Assembly (NCBI GenBank): GCA_963691655.1
Contig: OY829326.1
Location: 42,993,989-43,057,988, forward strand
DNA length: 64,000 nucleotides
Direction of reading: 5' to 3'
Source: Toxonevra muliebris
Lineage: Eukaryota; Arthropoda; Insecta; Diptera; Pallopteridae
Part shown: positions 1 to 12,100 of the stretch, piece by piece
How positions within the stretch are numbered: the first letter of the stretch is position 1
Layout: each line of letters starts with the position of its first letter
The notes under the pieces: generated by a model
What the model saw: the letters and a program-made list of their open reading frames with translations, nothing else
Database searches by the model: none
What the model was told of the DNA's origin: nothing
Program-made: the position numbers and the translations under genes

Positions 1-1239
1 TTGTTTTAATATTTTTTTTTTTTTTTGATTTTGATACGTAAATACTTTGGCAGTATGTAGGCTCAAACTTTGGATTTGTTTAGTTAATTCAGGAAGGTTT
101 TCTGTTTATTTGTTTTTTGCCTTTGCTTTCTATGTCTGTAACTACGAAGGGTGTTTTGTAACGAATTGTAAGACGGAAATATAATATGTGTATGAAGGTT
201 GCTGCTGCTGTTTTACCATTAGCTGGCAACATTAGCTATAGTCAATCTATTGCCACACTTCTTTATAACTGATATTACGGTTTTTTTTTCTTTTTAGCTT
301 CCCTTCTTAGCAAAAAATAAAAAAAGAAAATGTTACTTTCTACCTAACTATATAAAATGGCAAGCAGACAGCGCTCAAATAAAAACGCATAAATAAATAA
401 ATAAATGATTAAAAGAGCAAAAGATTAATTAAATTTCTATGTTATTGCCAGCGGAAATCCAAAAACAAAGGAAAACGCGCAATATTTACTATCCATATTT
501 GGCAATAAATGGAGACTACTTACTTGCGTACGTACATAAATATATATATGTATGTATGTAAGTCGTGATGTCGATTATAGTTTTTGCTACCAGTTTTCAA
601 TTTCAATTTTGCTCTCAATCTACAGAAACAATAAAACGTTGACACACAATTCGCTACACATATATACGTACGTTAGGATGGTTCACTTTTTTCAGGGGAA
701 TTATATTGTTAGACAAAGTTCTTCGGATGTATTTTGTCCAAATTCGGAAATTGCATCGACTTGAGTTTTTCAAGTTTTATGAAATTTAATTTAAAAAATT
801 AATATTACGCTGTGCAATATGGGCCACAGAATCTTAGCAATCGTTTTCGAACAAATTTAACCCGCCATCGGCAAACCTCTTGATCTTCTAGAGTGTATGA
901 TCATCAGGGAAGTCAAAAATATACATATTGCGATTTTGGATTGGCAATTAGTACATCAAAATCAATGAAAAAGGGCTCTCAAAATTTCGTAGTCATGATC
1001 TCGAAGTCAGATTGTCACGATCATCTTGTTTTGGAATTCCGATGTCATCTTCGAATTCAGCAGACCAAAATGCATATTAAACCCTTTATTTAACACGAAC
1101 GAATCCCAGCGGACCCACTTACCCACCACCCACCCACCCACGAAACAGTCCGGACTGCCTGTGTAACGCAACTCGTGAATGGGTGAAGTTATATATCCCA
1201 ATGGTTTTCAAACAGCTACAGATTAGAATCATCAGCTGT
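1..1239. other. Intergenic AT-rich DNA, no gene seen
   Basis: I see no convincing coding sequence here. There are T and A homopolymers, ATAA and TATG microsatellites (about 390-405 and 540-560) and a CCCA-rich stretch near 1115-1145. From about 677 to 1200 the base composition is more even than in the flanks, which may mark an old unrecognised repeat. Short open frames in this part show no family motif. Confidence 0.6.
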
Positions 1240-2030
1240 TTAATCATTAAAGGAATTTAAAATTGCTTGTTTTATAGAAAATAAGGAATCAGTTATATCA
1301 AATAGGCCATGTTGATTATTGAAATCATTGCATATGCAACGTAATGGATCATTTTGGGCATAGTTAGATCGGCAAGTACTCAATTTAATCAAGATAGGAT
1401 ACCTTGAACAACGATTTGGGATATTTAAGCCAATTTTATTTAGTAGAATTTCAGGATGAATGTCACCATTCAGTAATTTAGTCATAAACATAACATTCAG
1501 CATTGTTCTTCTGCTGTCTAATGTCGGTAGGTCAATAAATTTGCGACGATGTATGTAAGAAGATAAATTATGTAATGGATCCCAACGTAAATTTCTTAAC
1601 GCAAACAAGAGAAACTGTTTTCGAACTGACTCGAGTCTGTCTTTATAGCGATTATATTGAGGACTCCAAACTGTTGAACCATACTCCAAAATAGGTCTTA
1701 CCAGTGCCGTAAAAAGTGTTTTTGTTATATACGGATCACTAAATTCAATATCCCATCTTTTAACGAATGCAAAAATTCCCTTTGCTTTATTTACACACAT
1801 ATTGATATGCAGATTAAAACGCAATTTAGGATCCATAACTATACCCAAATCAGTAAAAGTGTTCACCACCTCCAGGGTATAATCATTTATAAATTAATGT
1901 TAAGGAATTGGCAGACGTCTCGAAAAGACCATAGACTTACATTTCTTTAAATTTAAAAACATTAAGTTTATCTGACACCAATGTGATAATGCCGTGAGGT
2001 CAGATTGAAGCAAATTGTACGCCTCATCAG
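1240..2030 (-). pseudogene. Non-LTR retrotransposon relic, C-terminal part of reverse transcriptase (Jockey/CR1-like)
   Basis: A 209-codon open frame (1240-1869) carries the end of a LINE reverse transcriptase: a DLGIVMDPKLRF motif, then LFTALVRPILEYGSTVW and a long C-terminal tail typical of Jockey/CR1-like elements. The frame upstream continues on the same strand to about 2030 with a recognisable piece (an LQSDLTALSHWCQ-like stretch and LKKCKSMVFSR), but stops break it there. The catalytic YxDD region and the endonuclease are absent, so this copy is 5'-truncated and dead. The family is inferred from motif order; the exact clade is uncertain. It ends about 200 bp left of the LINE at 2232, on the opposite strand. 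Confidence 0.8.
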
Positions 2031-2220
2031 AATAGTGTGAAATAAACAGTTTTATCTGGTATTTTTTGTTCAAAAACGAACCACTCTAATGCGCACAATA
2101 TTCAAGTATGAATATACACTAATGAGAAAATGTGATGTATTTTCCTATATAATATGTTAAAATGGGCACAAGTTTAGATATGATTGGTATCGAATCTGAT
2201 ATTATAATTAAATAGTAGTG

Positions 2221-2231
2221 TAATTCTTGTT
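2221..2231. repeat. Target-site duplication, left copy, of the LINE
   Basis: TAATTCTTGTT occurs here directly before the LINE and again at 5690-5700 directly after its CCTAA tail. This is an 11-bp perfect direct repeat, as expected for target-primed reverse transcription. Confidence 0.85.
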
Positions 2232-2232
2232 C

Positions 2233-5200
2233 AGCGATAAAGACAACGTGGCCATGGTTATTGTGATCAACGCCATGGCCACCTGGATCGTCTCCAGCTA
2301 CATGGCACATGACCACGGTACGTCACCGCCGCACGATACATTGAAGCTTCTGGTTGCAGAGGCTAACCGTAAACGGACCCCGGTTATCATCGGTGCCGAC
2401 GCTAATGCCCATCACGAGATGTGGGGCAGCACGGACACAAATGAACGAGGTGAGTCCCTCTTTGATTTTATCCTTACTCATGACTTAGTTATTGCTAATA
2501 GGGGGAACGAGCCAACCTTCATTACTTCAAATAGAAGGGAGGTTCTCGATGTCACTCTAGTAAGTGAAAACTCGTCACATCTACTGAAAGACTGGAGTGT
2601 CTCGCAAGAGTGCTCCTTTTCTGATCATAATTACATTAACTTCACCATTGATAAACTAGATCCTACAGACTCTGCAGGTGCTACTAGCCTCATCAATAGG
2701 AAGCATACTGACTGGACAAAGTTCCATGCCATTATCGAGTCTGGCATACAGCCTACTCCAGCCACTATAAATAACCACTGCGATATTGATCGAGAGGTAA
2801 ACTCCATTACAGCACTTTTTAACACTGCTGCTAAATCGGCATGCAATTCCTCCAAACCTAGAGGTAAGACTAAACCTTTATGGTGGACCCCGGAGATTGC
2901 AGAGCTACGAAAAGTATGCAGAAGACTCTTTAATAGAGCCAAGGCTTTCAATGACTGGTTTCTCTTTAAATCTAAACAAAGGGAACTTAAGTACGCTATA
3001 AGAAAAGCCAAAAGGGCGTCTTGGAGGAACTTCTGTGGTAGCATAGAAAGCTTCTCCGAGACTAGCCGACTTCGAAAACTCTTGAATACGACCCCTAGGG
3101 CTCTCGACTGTATCCAGAAATCCGATGGTCACTGGACTGATTCTGGGATCGAGACCTTAGAGGTCCTCCTGTATACTCATTTTCCAGGGAGTAAAACCTT
3201 CGTTGATCATAGTCCTCCTGTGACCGATCATCTTTTAAGTAACACCTCCCCTTTTCAATTGACCGACACTCTTCTAAAGTGGGCCATCAAATCCTTCAGC
3301 CCCTACAAATCTCCAGGGCCAGATGGCATCATTCCCGCGGATATTCAGCAAGGGGCTGAACACGTAACATCATGGCTACTGCAAATTTATAATGCTTGCC
3401 TAAAATTTTCGTACATTCCCAAAAGCTGGAGAGAGGCTCGTGTAGTCTTCATACCCAAAGCAGGGAAGGCGTCCCATATCAACCCAAAGGACTTCAGACC
3501 GATCAGTCTGTCCTCCTTTCTCTTAAAAATATTAGAAAGGGTTCTTGATTTTCATATCAGGAACTCTATCAATCCCACTCTTTTATCCAAATCACAGCAT
3601 ACCTATACTAAAGGGAAGTCTGTGGAAACAGCGCTACATGTACTCACTGAGGAAGTTGAGAAATCACTTTCCAACAAGGAGTACACACTTGCAGTGTTTC
3701 TCGATATCGAGGGGGCATTCAACAATGTCTGCCCCGACGCTGTCGTTAATGCCTTAATAAATCTTAATCTTGATGTTAATCTGGTTAAATTTATAGGACA
3801 ACTACTTAAAACACGTATCATCAGCTCCTCTATCGGAAATGATAAAGTCAAAAAGGTTGTCAATAGGGGCACACCACAAGGAGGTGTATTATCGCCTCTT
3901 ATTTGGAATCTGGCGGTGAACACACTGCTAAACAGATTAGATCAAACCGGCTGCAAAATAATAGCTTATGCAGATGACATTGTTATTGCAGTATCCGGCA
4001 AATACGTTGCTACTCTTTCAGAACGGCTAAATCACTCACTTAGCATTCTGTCTCACTGGTGCCGTGAATTCGGTCTTAATGTTAATCCTGCCAAAACAGA
4101 GGTTATGCTTTTCACTAGAAAGTATAAAATACCAACTTTTGCCCTACCCAAAATTAATGGTATCTCGCTTTGTCTTAGTAAGCGCGTCAAATATTTAGGA
4201 CTTGTTCTTGATCCTAAACTTCAATGGAAAGCTAACATAGCAGAGAGAGTACGGAAAGCCTCTTGCGCTCTCTACTGCTGTAAGAGGGCATTAGGAACAA
4301 GATGGGGTCTTCAACCTCGAGTCACTTCCTGGCTCTATTCAGCAGTGGTCGAGCCTAATCTTCTTTATGGATCCGTCTTCTGGTGGCCAGCTACTTCAAA
4401 GGCGGTCAACCTTAAACCACTGGATAAGGTTAGAAGAACGGCAGCCATATTGATTACTGGGGCCCTCCGTACTACCTCCACGAAAGCTCTCTTCGCAATC
4501 CTTCATTGGTTGCCAACCTCACTTCTGGTCAAGCAACAAGCTAAGTGCTCTGCTGTCAGACTCAGTGCCCTAACTCGCTGGACCCGGTCAAACCTGGGCC
4601 ATGCCAAGATTTTAATCCACGATACGTCCGTACCAACTAACGTAGACTACATTTGCTCTACCCCTAATTTAAACCACACGTTCTTCACCCATATCCCCAG
4701 TAGAGAGGAATGGGTTAATGACGAGGTGGTCACTGACAATTTAATTGACATCTATACAGATGGATCCAAATCGGAGGAAAGAGTCGGCTGTGGCATCTTC
4801 TCTAGTAAGCTAGATCTCAGACTCTCTTTCCGACTTCCTGACCATTGCAGCGTCTTTCAGGCGGAAGTAATGGCTATCTATCAAGCGTCCAAGTGGCTTA
4901 TTCGCAACGATTCATTCGATACGAATATCCGCATCTACACGGACAGCCAAGCAGCAATCAAGTCCCTTGCCGGTGTTTTCACTACATCAAAGCTTGTTCT
5001 CGACTGCCGGTCTTCACTCAACATTTTGTCGAGTCACTCTCAGGTCCACCTATATTGGGTGCCTGGACATATGAATATTTCAGGTAACTGCAATGCCGAC
5101 GAGTTAGCAAAACAGGGCTCGCAACTTACAGATATATCACCTACCTGCACCATTGGTGTCCCTCTTACGTCTATTAAATTAGCCATTAAGCAAAACTACC

Positions 5201-5592
5201 TTGAGGAAGCAAAAAGATCCTGGGTAGCGGAGCATACCTGTGGTATTACCAGGCTAACATGGACCACTATGGACAATAAACGTACTAGACAGCTACTCAA
5301 CCTAAGCAGAAGCTCCATCAGCATAACGACTTCGGTGCTCACGGGACACTGCATAATGGGGAGACATGCTGCAAGACTTGGACTGCCATTCAATGACTTC
5401 TGTCGGGGCTGCGGCTCTGAGGAGGAGGAAGAAACAGTCCTTCATTTCATGTGCGAATGCCCATCCCTGGCCAGGAGGAGACTAAAACTCCTGGGTTCAC
5501 CTTTCTTCACTAGTCTGTCCGAGCTATCATCCATAAATATTAAGGATATAGCCAGATTCATTATGGAATCCTCATGGTTCTCCACTCCGTAA
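2233..5592 (+). CDS. LINE ORF2 polyprotein (endonuclease remainder, reverse transcriptase, RNase H)
   Basis: About 1120 codons are open to a TAA at 5590-5592; the first ATG in frame is at 2254, but the 5' end is the truncation point, so no true start is present. Residues are counted from 2227. The end of the apurinic-type endonuclease shows GADANAHHEMWG (D58, N60) and SDH (132-134). The reverse transcriptase has FRPISLSS, FLDIEGAF, GTPQGGVLSP and the catalytic YADD at 581-584. The RNase H domain has IYTDGS (D845), FQAE (E880), YTDSQAA (D906) and NADELAK (D958), a complete D-E-D-D set. A Cys-rich knuckle (CRGCGSE, then HFMCECP) ends the protein. The enzyme would copy element RNA into a nicked chromosomal site. 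With no ORF1 and half an endonuclease, this copy is probably not autonomous, although RT and RNase H look intact. Confidence 0.9.
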   Translation, partial: SDKDNVAMVIVINAMATWIVSSYMAHDHGTSPPHDTLKLLVAEANRKRTPVIIGADANAHHEMWGSTDTNERGESLFDFILTHDLVIANRGNEPTFITSNRREVLDVTLVSENSSHLLKDWSVSQECSFSDHNYINFTIDKLDPTDSAGATSLINRKHTDWTKFHAIIESGIQPTPATINNHCDIDREVNSITALFNTAAKSACNSSKPRGKTKPLWWTPEIAELRKVCRRLFNRAKAFNDWFLFKSKQRELKYAIRKAKRASWRNFCGSIESFSETSRLRKLLNTTPRALDCIQKSDGHWTDSGIETLEVLLYTHFPGSKTFVDHSPPVTDHLLSNTSPFQLTDTLLKWAIKSFSPYKSPGPDGIIPADIQQGAEHVTSWLLQIYNACLKFSYIPKSWREARVVFIPKAGKASHINPKDFRPISLSSFLLKILERVLDFHIRNSINPTLLSKSQHTYTKGKSVETALHVLTEEVEKSLSNKEYTLAVFLDIEGAFNNVCPDAVVNALINLNLDVNLVKFIGQLLKTRIISSSIGNDKVKKVVNRGTPQGGVLSPLIWNLAVNTLLNRLDQTGCKIIAYADDIVIAVSGKYVATLSERLNHSLSILSHWCREFGLNVNPAKTEVMLFTRKYKIPTFALPKINGISLCLSKRVKYLGLVLDPKLQWKANIAERVRKASCALYCCKRALGTRWGLQPRVTSWLYSAVVEPNLLYGSVFWWPATSKAVNLKPLDKVRRTAAILITGALRTTSTKALFAILHWLPTSLLVKQQAKCSAVRLSALTRWTRSNLGHAKILIHDTSVPTNVDYICSTPNLNHTFFTHIPSREEWVNDEVVTDNLIDIYTDGSKSEERVGCGIFSSKLDLRLSFRLPDHCSVFQAEVMAIYQASKWLIRNDSFDTNIRIYTDSQAAIKSLAGVFTTSKLVLDCRSSLNILSSHSQVHLYWVPGHMNISGNCNADELAKQGSQLTDISPTCTIGVPLTSIKLAIKQNYLEEAKRSWVAEHTCGITRLTWTTMDNKRTRQLLNLSRSSISITTSVLTGHCIMGRHAARLGLPFNDFCRGCGSEEEEETVLHFMCECPSLARRRLKLLGSPFFTSLSELSSINIKDIARFIMESSWFSTP

Positions 5593-5612
5593 ATGGGGGA
5601 GTCGCGCCGTAC

Positions 5613-5689
5613 TGTGGTATCACAATGAGCCTAATTTGTGCTTAAGTGTGCTTTCAAGCAGAAGGCTGCCACTCCAACCTAACCTAACC
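5613..5689 (+). repeat. LINE 3' end shared with the SINE, with CCTAA tail
   Basis: The stretch begins TGTGGTATCACAATG and ends with GCCACTCCAACCTAACC followed by further CCTAA units. The same blocks in the same order close the SINE at 29955-30020. In LINE/SINE pairs this is the part that the reverse transcriptase recognises. Confidence 0.8.
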
Positions 5690-5700
5690 TAATTCTTGTT

Positions 5701-7469
5701 TTCATTTAAAGTGGTGTCGGAATGTTGAACCAGCGAAAAGTATTTGGTATTCCAGGTCATGGCTATTTTCTGAAAATCCCCAAAAAAGTAACCTTAGGAT
5801 TTTTTATATAAGTACTACAAAAAGTACTATTCACCGTCTGACCTTTACAACTGAGATGTGCCACGGTTTTCAGTTGTACTTTTGGGTCGAATTCGCATTT
5901 CTAAACCAATTGACGGAATTGGTGGAATATGCTATGCTATTTTAATGAGAAAACCTCCCAAAATTTTTATGACATAATTTCAAAATTTCATACCTTTTCG
6001 CGGTTCACTAGAATCTCAGCTACAGTTCATCTGTTCTAAAGAAAAACGTGTCTCTACACTACAAAAATAAATCGTTTTTCGGTCGCATAAATCATTTGTG
6101 GAACATTTTCCAGCGAATATCTCGCCAATATCGATGATATTGCAAAGTTTACGGCTACTTTGAATAAAATAAAACCAAATGCAAAATTTTGCAAAAACGA
6201 AAAAAAAAGAACCACTGATTCTAAATTAATCGCAAAATATGCATCCTTAATTTCTCAACTTTGCTCGTCAGTGTACGTTGATACAAATGTATGTAGCTAC
6301 TCATACTTTTAAGCATTTGCAATACAGAATACATTGCTACAGCTATTTTAATTTGTAATCGTTATTAGTAAAATAGCAGCAACTACAAAAACAACGTCAA
6401 CGTGCAAGAGCATAACTATTATGGGCCTGTCCCGCCCACGGAAACTATGACGACACTTGTTGTTGTTGTCGATTGTGTTTATTGCTGCTGCTGCTGCTGT
6501 TTTATTTCGTTGAGAGTGTGAGTACGTACTCAATTCTCAACATCAAATATTTCAATGTAGATTCATCTATGATTATTCCAAAATCAATTGTCATGCGTAT
6601 GATTTGCATCAAGAATCTACATATGTTTTTATATTATTAATGGCAAATAAATGTTATTGTGTGAAAATTTACGATTATGGTAATACAAAGCATAAATTAC
6701 TACTACTTAAGTTTATAATAAGCCGCTAAGAAGATCGTTAAAGTATTTTCTTAATTCGAGTTTATACACAAGAATTTGCTGAGCGCGTGTAATTTATTTT
6801 TTTTAGAGACTTGTGATGTTTCATAGTACAAGTATTTGAATAAAACGAGAATAAGAATTTTTTCTTTGTTTTTCTACAAATTTAAACAAAAAATATTTTA
6901 ATAGTAAAGTTTGGGCATGGTTGAATCTAAGACGCCTTTTTGATTTGTATTATAAATGGGCATGGTTATTGGCCGATTTTGATGTAAATTTGTATTTTGT
7001 AAAAAGTATTTAATTTTGTAGCCTGACTACATATTTTTGTGTGCCGAATCCTATTGGATTCAAATCAATATTTTCATTGATATTTGGTATTCTTTGCTGA
7101 TTTTACTAGTTTAGAAGCCAGTACTATTGTCCCTTAGCTAAGCGTAGTTCTTTTCATTATATTATTTGATATCATTACGGTAACTTTAAGATTTCATATC
7201 ATGTTACATATATTAGGATGAAATGTACCATGCGGACTCCCTAATTTCAGGATTCTATGGCAAATACTCTCTTGAGGCCATACCTTTTAATGCTGATTCA
7301 GGGATTCTTAGCTACTTTTTTGTTAAAGCCTTTACAACTCTTTCTAAATCATCTTTTAAACTTAATTTTTTCAGCTGGTTGACCAGTTTACCGACTGTTT
7401 CCGAAGATAGTTTCTGTGAATCGTTTTATTTATTTATTTATTTATTTGTCATCGTAATACAGCGAGATA
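5701..7469. other. Intergenic AT-rich DNA
   Basis: I recognise no gene. The part at 5705-6250 is less AT-rich and may be an old repeat. A (CTG)n tract is at 6484-6500. The rest is A/T-rich with short open frames only. Confidence 0.55.
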
Positions 7470-8170
7470 TTAAGTGTACCCCCTCCCCCCCCCCATTCTC
7501 GGGGTCAAAAACCCGATTTTTTTTATTGTCTTGCTCGAAACCAAGAAAACCAAGCCTATGAAGAGTCCGAAGGGATTTTGTATGGACCAGGCATAGCTGA
7601 TTGAAGATGAGTTGGTTTTATACACGAAACATTGCTTCACAAAACTTTAAACGGACTTTGTAACTAAAAAACTATTCAACCAATCGCTTTGAAATTTTGC
7701 AATATTTTTTAATACATCAATAGCTATAACTTAGACTATTATCAAGAAGATTGATAAAGATTTTCTATAATTTTCAGCTCAGTTTTTAACCAAAAAGCAT
7801 TGAATTTTCGAAAAAATACATTTAAAGGTCCGCCATTTTGTGAATCTTTGTCCGAAATGAATAATAATAGTCTATGTTATAAAAAAACATGTACTTTATC
7901 TAATTCTGTTTGATTTTTTAATTTCTGACATTCCAGTGATTTGCAATCGTTCCCGCCATCAAAAAACAAGCTTTTTTATTGACGACGAAAATGTTGCTAA
8001 AATGTTTGTAAAACAACAATGTAAGAATTTTTTCTTGTTTTTAAAGTTTCGAAATACATATGCGCAGATATCCAAACCTCAAAAATTGATTTATGTTTAT
8101 TTACCAGCCCATTGAATATCGCGGAAATTCTAAATCGAGAATGCGGGGGGGGGGGGGGGAGTACCCTTAA
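7470..8170. mobile_element. TTAA-flanked inverted-repeat element with C-rich ends (piggyBac-like MITE candidate)
   Basis: The left end reads TTAAGTGTACCCCC, a run of C, then CATTCTCGG. The right end, read in reverse complement, is TTAAGGGTACTCCCC, a run of C, then GCATTCTCGA. The ends are thus inverted copies, each starting with TTAA, the target duplication used by piggyBac transposons. The ~650-bp interior has no long frame. I infer a non-autonomous DNA element; the piggyBac link rests only on the TTAA and could be wrong. Confidence 0.6.
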
Positions 8171-8492
8171 ATCTTAAAGTTACAGTACTAGTTAACGATA
8201 TTGATAAGTTGTTGTCATAAATTAAATCAACGGTAATTATACCATGAAAAGTTTGTGATTTAGCTGTGTATTTTATATAGTTGTTCGAGTTGTATACTAC
8301 TGACCTTCAATCTAAAGTGTTCTGTTAAAATTCATGTAATGGTTCTGAAACTATTATTTGACGAATTCATACATTGCTTGAAGCGTTTTATGTTATAGAT
8401 TCTTAATAGTGCTTTCGGATATTCTTGCCCTGTTCTATCTATAATTGCCTCTGATTTTCCTTTTCTTTTCTATTTTTTAGAGAGAACGATCA
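8171..8492. other. AT-rich spacer
   Basis: No feature recognised between the TTAA element and the RNase H relic. Confidence 0.5.
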
Positions 8493-8900
8493 TTTTCCCA
8501 TTCCACAAAATGGCTCCAGACCTACGAAAAAATTTGTTGCTCCTTTCTTTGCTAGTGTATCCAGAGCTTCATTCCCTTTAATTTCAATATACGCCGGAAC
8601 ACAAAGGATCGAGACCCGATTATGTAAACCAAGCTTATTTAGTTTATCAACACACTCCATCACCAGTTTTGAGGTTACTTGAGGACGCTTGACTATCGAT
8701 TAGGATTGCAATATTTTGATTCCGGTAGTTCATAATTTATATTTTTTTTTGCAATATATACATAAGTATTATATTTTGAGTTCGGTGATTCCGGCAAAAG
8801 CGTTTGAGATTAGATGCCCACCCACAATTTTTGTATATTTCCGTTTGGAAGATATTACTGTATCTACCCTTGGGCTCAGAGGTGGGCAATAATTTCCCAG
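8493..8900 (-). pseudogene. RNase H relic of a non-LTR retrotransposon
   Basis: Read on the minus strand in two frames, this stretch encodes an IFQTEIY block, then IAILIDSQA, then TSKLVMECVDKLNKLG, and KGNEALDTLAKKGA. These are the RNase H blocks seen in R1/I-type LINEs (FQAE, DSQAA, and GNE.AD.LA with E-A in place of the usual E-x-A-D). A short T/A-rich insertion around 8735-8790 and frameshifts break it. The stretch upstream on this strand (to about 9150) may hold more of the same element, but I could not confirm this. Confidence 0.65.
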
Positions 8901-9149
8901 ATCACTGCGGCCATCTAGGGCCTATTGTGATATACCTCAAAGATTTATTGTGTTTATAGTTCTCCTATGAATTTATTTCCTTTGAGGAATTTTAATATCT
9001 CTTTAGGAGCACAATCCGCAATGTCTTGCGTTTGTAGGATAGAGTTTCCCAAGTAACGAAGTCGGGTCCTCATTGTCCTAGATAATCCCGCACTGATCCC
9101 TTCCTCAGTTTATTTTAGGATGTTGTCTCTCTAGAATATCAACTTCTTT

Positions 9150-12100
9150 CTATTAAAGCATCCGTTTGTCCCGATATCTTCACCAGAGATTGAATGTGCA
9201 CATTTTTGTTTTTTAAACCCATGAATGTTTTTTTTTTTGTGGTAGAATTTTAGATTCCTGTCCTAAATTATTTTACTTAAACAAAAGATGTTAGATTGAT
9301 TTTAAGAATGAAATCTTTCTTCTGTTGTTTAATAATTAATTAATTTTATTAATTCACCATCTTGGTGATTTGATTCAACCAATTTATAGAAGTGATAATT
9401 TTTAGTAACACTAAAAGCTAAAACTAATATTTCCTCCTATAGGTTTGATTAATAAATTCATTGTAACTAATTTTTCAACACTTTACACATTTTTTTCATA
9501 ATTTAATACCTATTGAAAAATTTCAAAAACAAAAAACACCGCTGCAATCGGCAACATTGCGACAAAGAAAATATTTTAAATAATTATGGCAAATAGCAAA
9601 TAAAAACATGTACTGATAGTTAATTTATTAGCTATTACGGAATGAAACGCTACTAGGCGTGGGCAATGATTTACACACTCACACACACATATATGAAATA
9701 TAAATACAGATATGTGCTGTAGTATTCTAATATGTAGAACTTTCTATCATAAAAAAAGAATAAAAAAGAAAAACATGGGAGAAAATTAAATTGCATTTCA
9801 CATTTTTCTACAAATGGATGCAACCTTATGGGAATAAGTTAATTATTATTATTTTATAAAAACAACAACAGCTAATTATTCCCACACTACATATTTTACT
9901 GCCACGTGTGTTGTCAATTGAGTGTAACTAAATGTTACCAATGAAAATTGACATTTGACAGAATGCGGAACAACAATCGCAACAATAACATCAAGAAACT
10001 GCAACAACAACGCAGACCTTGCCATATTTCACCACCAATATCACTTCGATATCAAACTAAATCCCTTGATAATATTTTGGTAAAAGGTCGCATTTGCAGC
10101 AACAGCAAGAAAAAACGCAATTCTTAAATGAGCAGCATTGTTTAATATTTGTATGTGTGTGTGAGTATGTTGCTTAGCCCCCAAAGATGTTCTACGAGGT
10201 CGATTTGTGTTGAGCACATACTATAAGTATGTATGAAGTGTGTTGCTAATATTGTGACAATGTTGCAGCTGTCAAAAGATTAGTAAGTGGTAATAACAGC
10301 AAGAGCTCCAACAACAAACAAGTGTTACTGTGGTCTTGTAAGCGATACCAAACAACAAATCCATCACTATCAAACAAAAATTTGTTTTCTAGCTTTTCTT
10401 TGCTTTTCATTGTTTTTTTTTTTTTTATTCCAACATTTTTACATTCCATTTGTTTTATTTTTTATTGCTGCTATACTTTTTGTTGTATTGGATACAAATG
10501 TTTGCTCAAGTTTGAAATTTTTTCGGTTGGTGCCATCATCTCGCAAATTAGTCATATTGACAACAATTCGATGGCATGTTGCCAGCACATAATTCCAAAG
10601 ACCCAAAGAATCATACAAAATAAGAAACAACGAAAAACTATTAGTGAAATAAAATATTCAAGAGGCGGACCAACAACAGCAGCTATAACAGAAAAGTGTC
10701 AAAGTGTCACACAAATATATTAAATATATCCTCACCTAATAATGTTTTTGATTACAGCAACAGATCATCAAAAGCACCAACAGAATCAACAAATATTAAG
10801 ATTACAGTTTCTGACGAATAAACAATAAATTTAAAACTGCTGCTGATGTTGTGGCAACAGCAAGCAGAATTTAGTGAAGCAAGTTCTGATTTTTTATGAT
10901 CGTTTAATTCATGTTTATCATTTACTTCAACAGAAAATATATTAATATTATTCTTGGAAAATAAATTATATACTTTTTTTGAAAAATTTTACTTAATATT
11001 TATTATTCAAGTACTCTATCAATAAATTGCTCAATAAATATAATATCACAGTAAGGTATTCGTATATTCAATATTTTACAGCTGCAGCCTGAAAATATGC
11101 AAGTAATTATATTGACTTCTTACCATCGTCGACAACTCATTCGTATGTATATATTTTAATGTACATATGCACGTGTATGTATCTTTAAAAATCAATTGGC
11201 AGTGCTGCTAAACTTTACATGACAAAGTGGAAACATGAATTTTTAATTTTTCGTTAATATTTTATTGCTTAAATTTCTAGAATTTTAAAAATTTGTCTAT
11301 CGAAATAGAAAAATGGGATTTAAAAAATTTAAACAAATAATATTTATGACATTTTTTGTTGTCGGAGGAAAATTTATTATTGAATATTTTTGGTAAAACT
11401 AAAAAACTTGAATGACTAAAAATTATTTTGAAATCATTTAAAATATTTTAATATTTTTTCTTAAGACTTTTAATAAATATATATACTTTTGTATTCGAAG
11501 AAAGTCTAAAGTGAATTATTTTGTTTGTAAGTAAATATGAAAAATAGAATAGAATTTATATTGTAATACAAAATTAAAATCAAATTGTATACATGTTGCT
11601 ATATCAAAAACCATGATTTCGTTAATCCGGTTATTAGAAATTGAAATTTGTATTTAAAAAACTGTTATTTTTCATACTGGTGACCAAAATGTCTCCTGAC
11701 ATAAATATGCCATCACTTCAAAATACTTTGGTATTATGAAGCTCTGGCGGGAACTAGGATTTTGCCAATCTAATTATCATAAAATTTTATATTAAACAAA
11801 AATGCTATCGAAATATTTAAGTATTTTTCTCAAAACTGTTGGCCAGAATATCTCACTAAGATATTATTTCAAATATTTGTGACTATGGCATGAACTTGAA
11901 TTTTGGTGATCCTCATAATCGGAGCTTTTAAAAAAAAATTTCAAAAAATGTTTTTTTTTATGTTCTAATTCAGGACACCCTTTTAAAAGTTTGTCAAAGC
12001 CTTAAAATGAAGTTGGATAATGATTCAATTTATGTTATAATTTTATTAATAGTTTTATTTATTTAGTTAATTTCATTTACAAATTTCGACCTAAAAATGG

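Larger units (their letters stand above)
2232..5689 (+). mobile_element. 5'-truncated LOA-like LINE with long open ORF2
   Basis: This non-LTR retrotransposon copy of about 3.46 kb lies between two perfect 11-bp direct repeats (2221-2231 and 5690-5700). It holds one open frame (endonuclease remainder, reverse transcriptase, RNase H, C-terminal Cys-rich knuckle), a ~97-bp 3' UTR and a tail of CCTAA repeats. ORF1 and the start of the endonuclease are missing, a usual result of incomplete reverse transcription. The open frame and unmutated target duplication argue that the insertion is young. The domain order and the RT motif GTPQGGVLSP point to the LOA group within the I/R1/LOA assemblage; the name is by recollection and not tested by a tree. 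Its 3' end matches the SINE at 29710-30020. Confidence 0.9.

Noticed and set aside
2631..3923. Minus-strand frames of 75-137 codons inside the LINE
   Set aside because: They are opposite-strand shadows of the LINE ORF2.
7223..7561. Plus-strand frame of 112 codons
   Set aside because: It crosses a (TTTA)n tract and the C-rich end of the TTAA element; composition is not protein-like.
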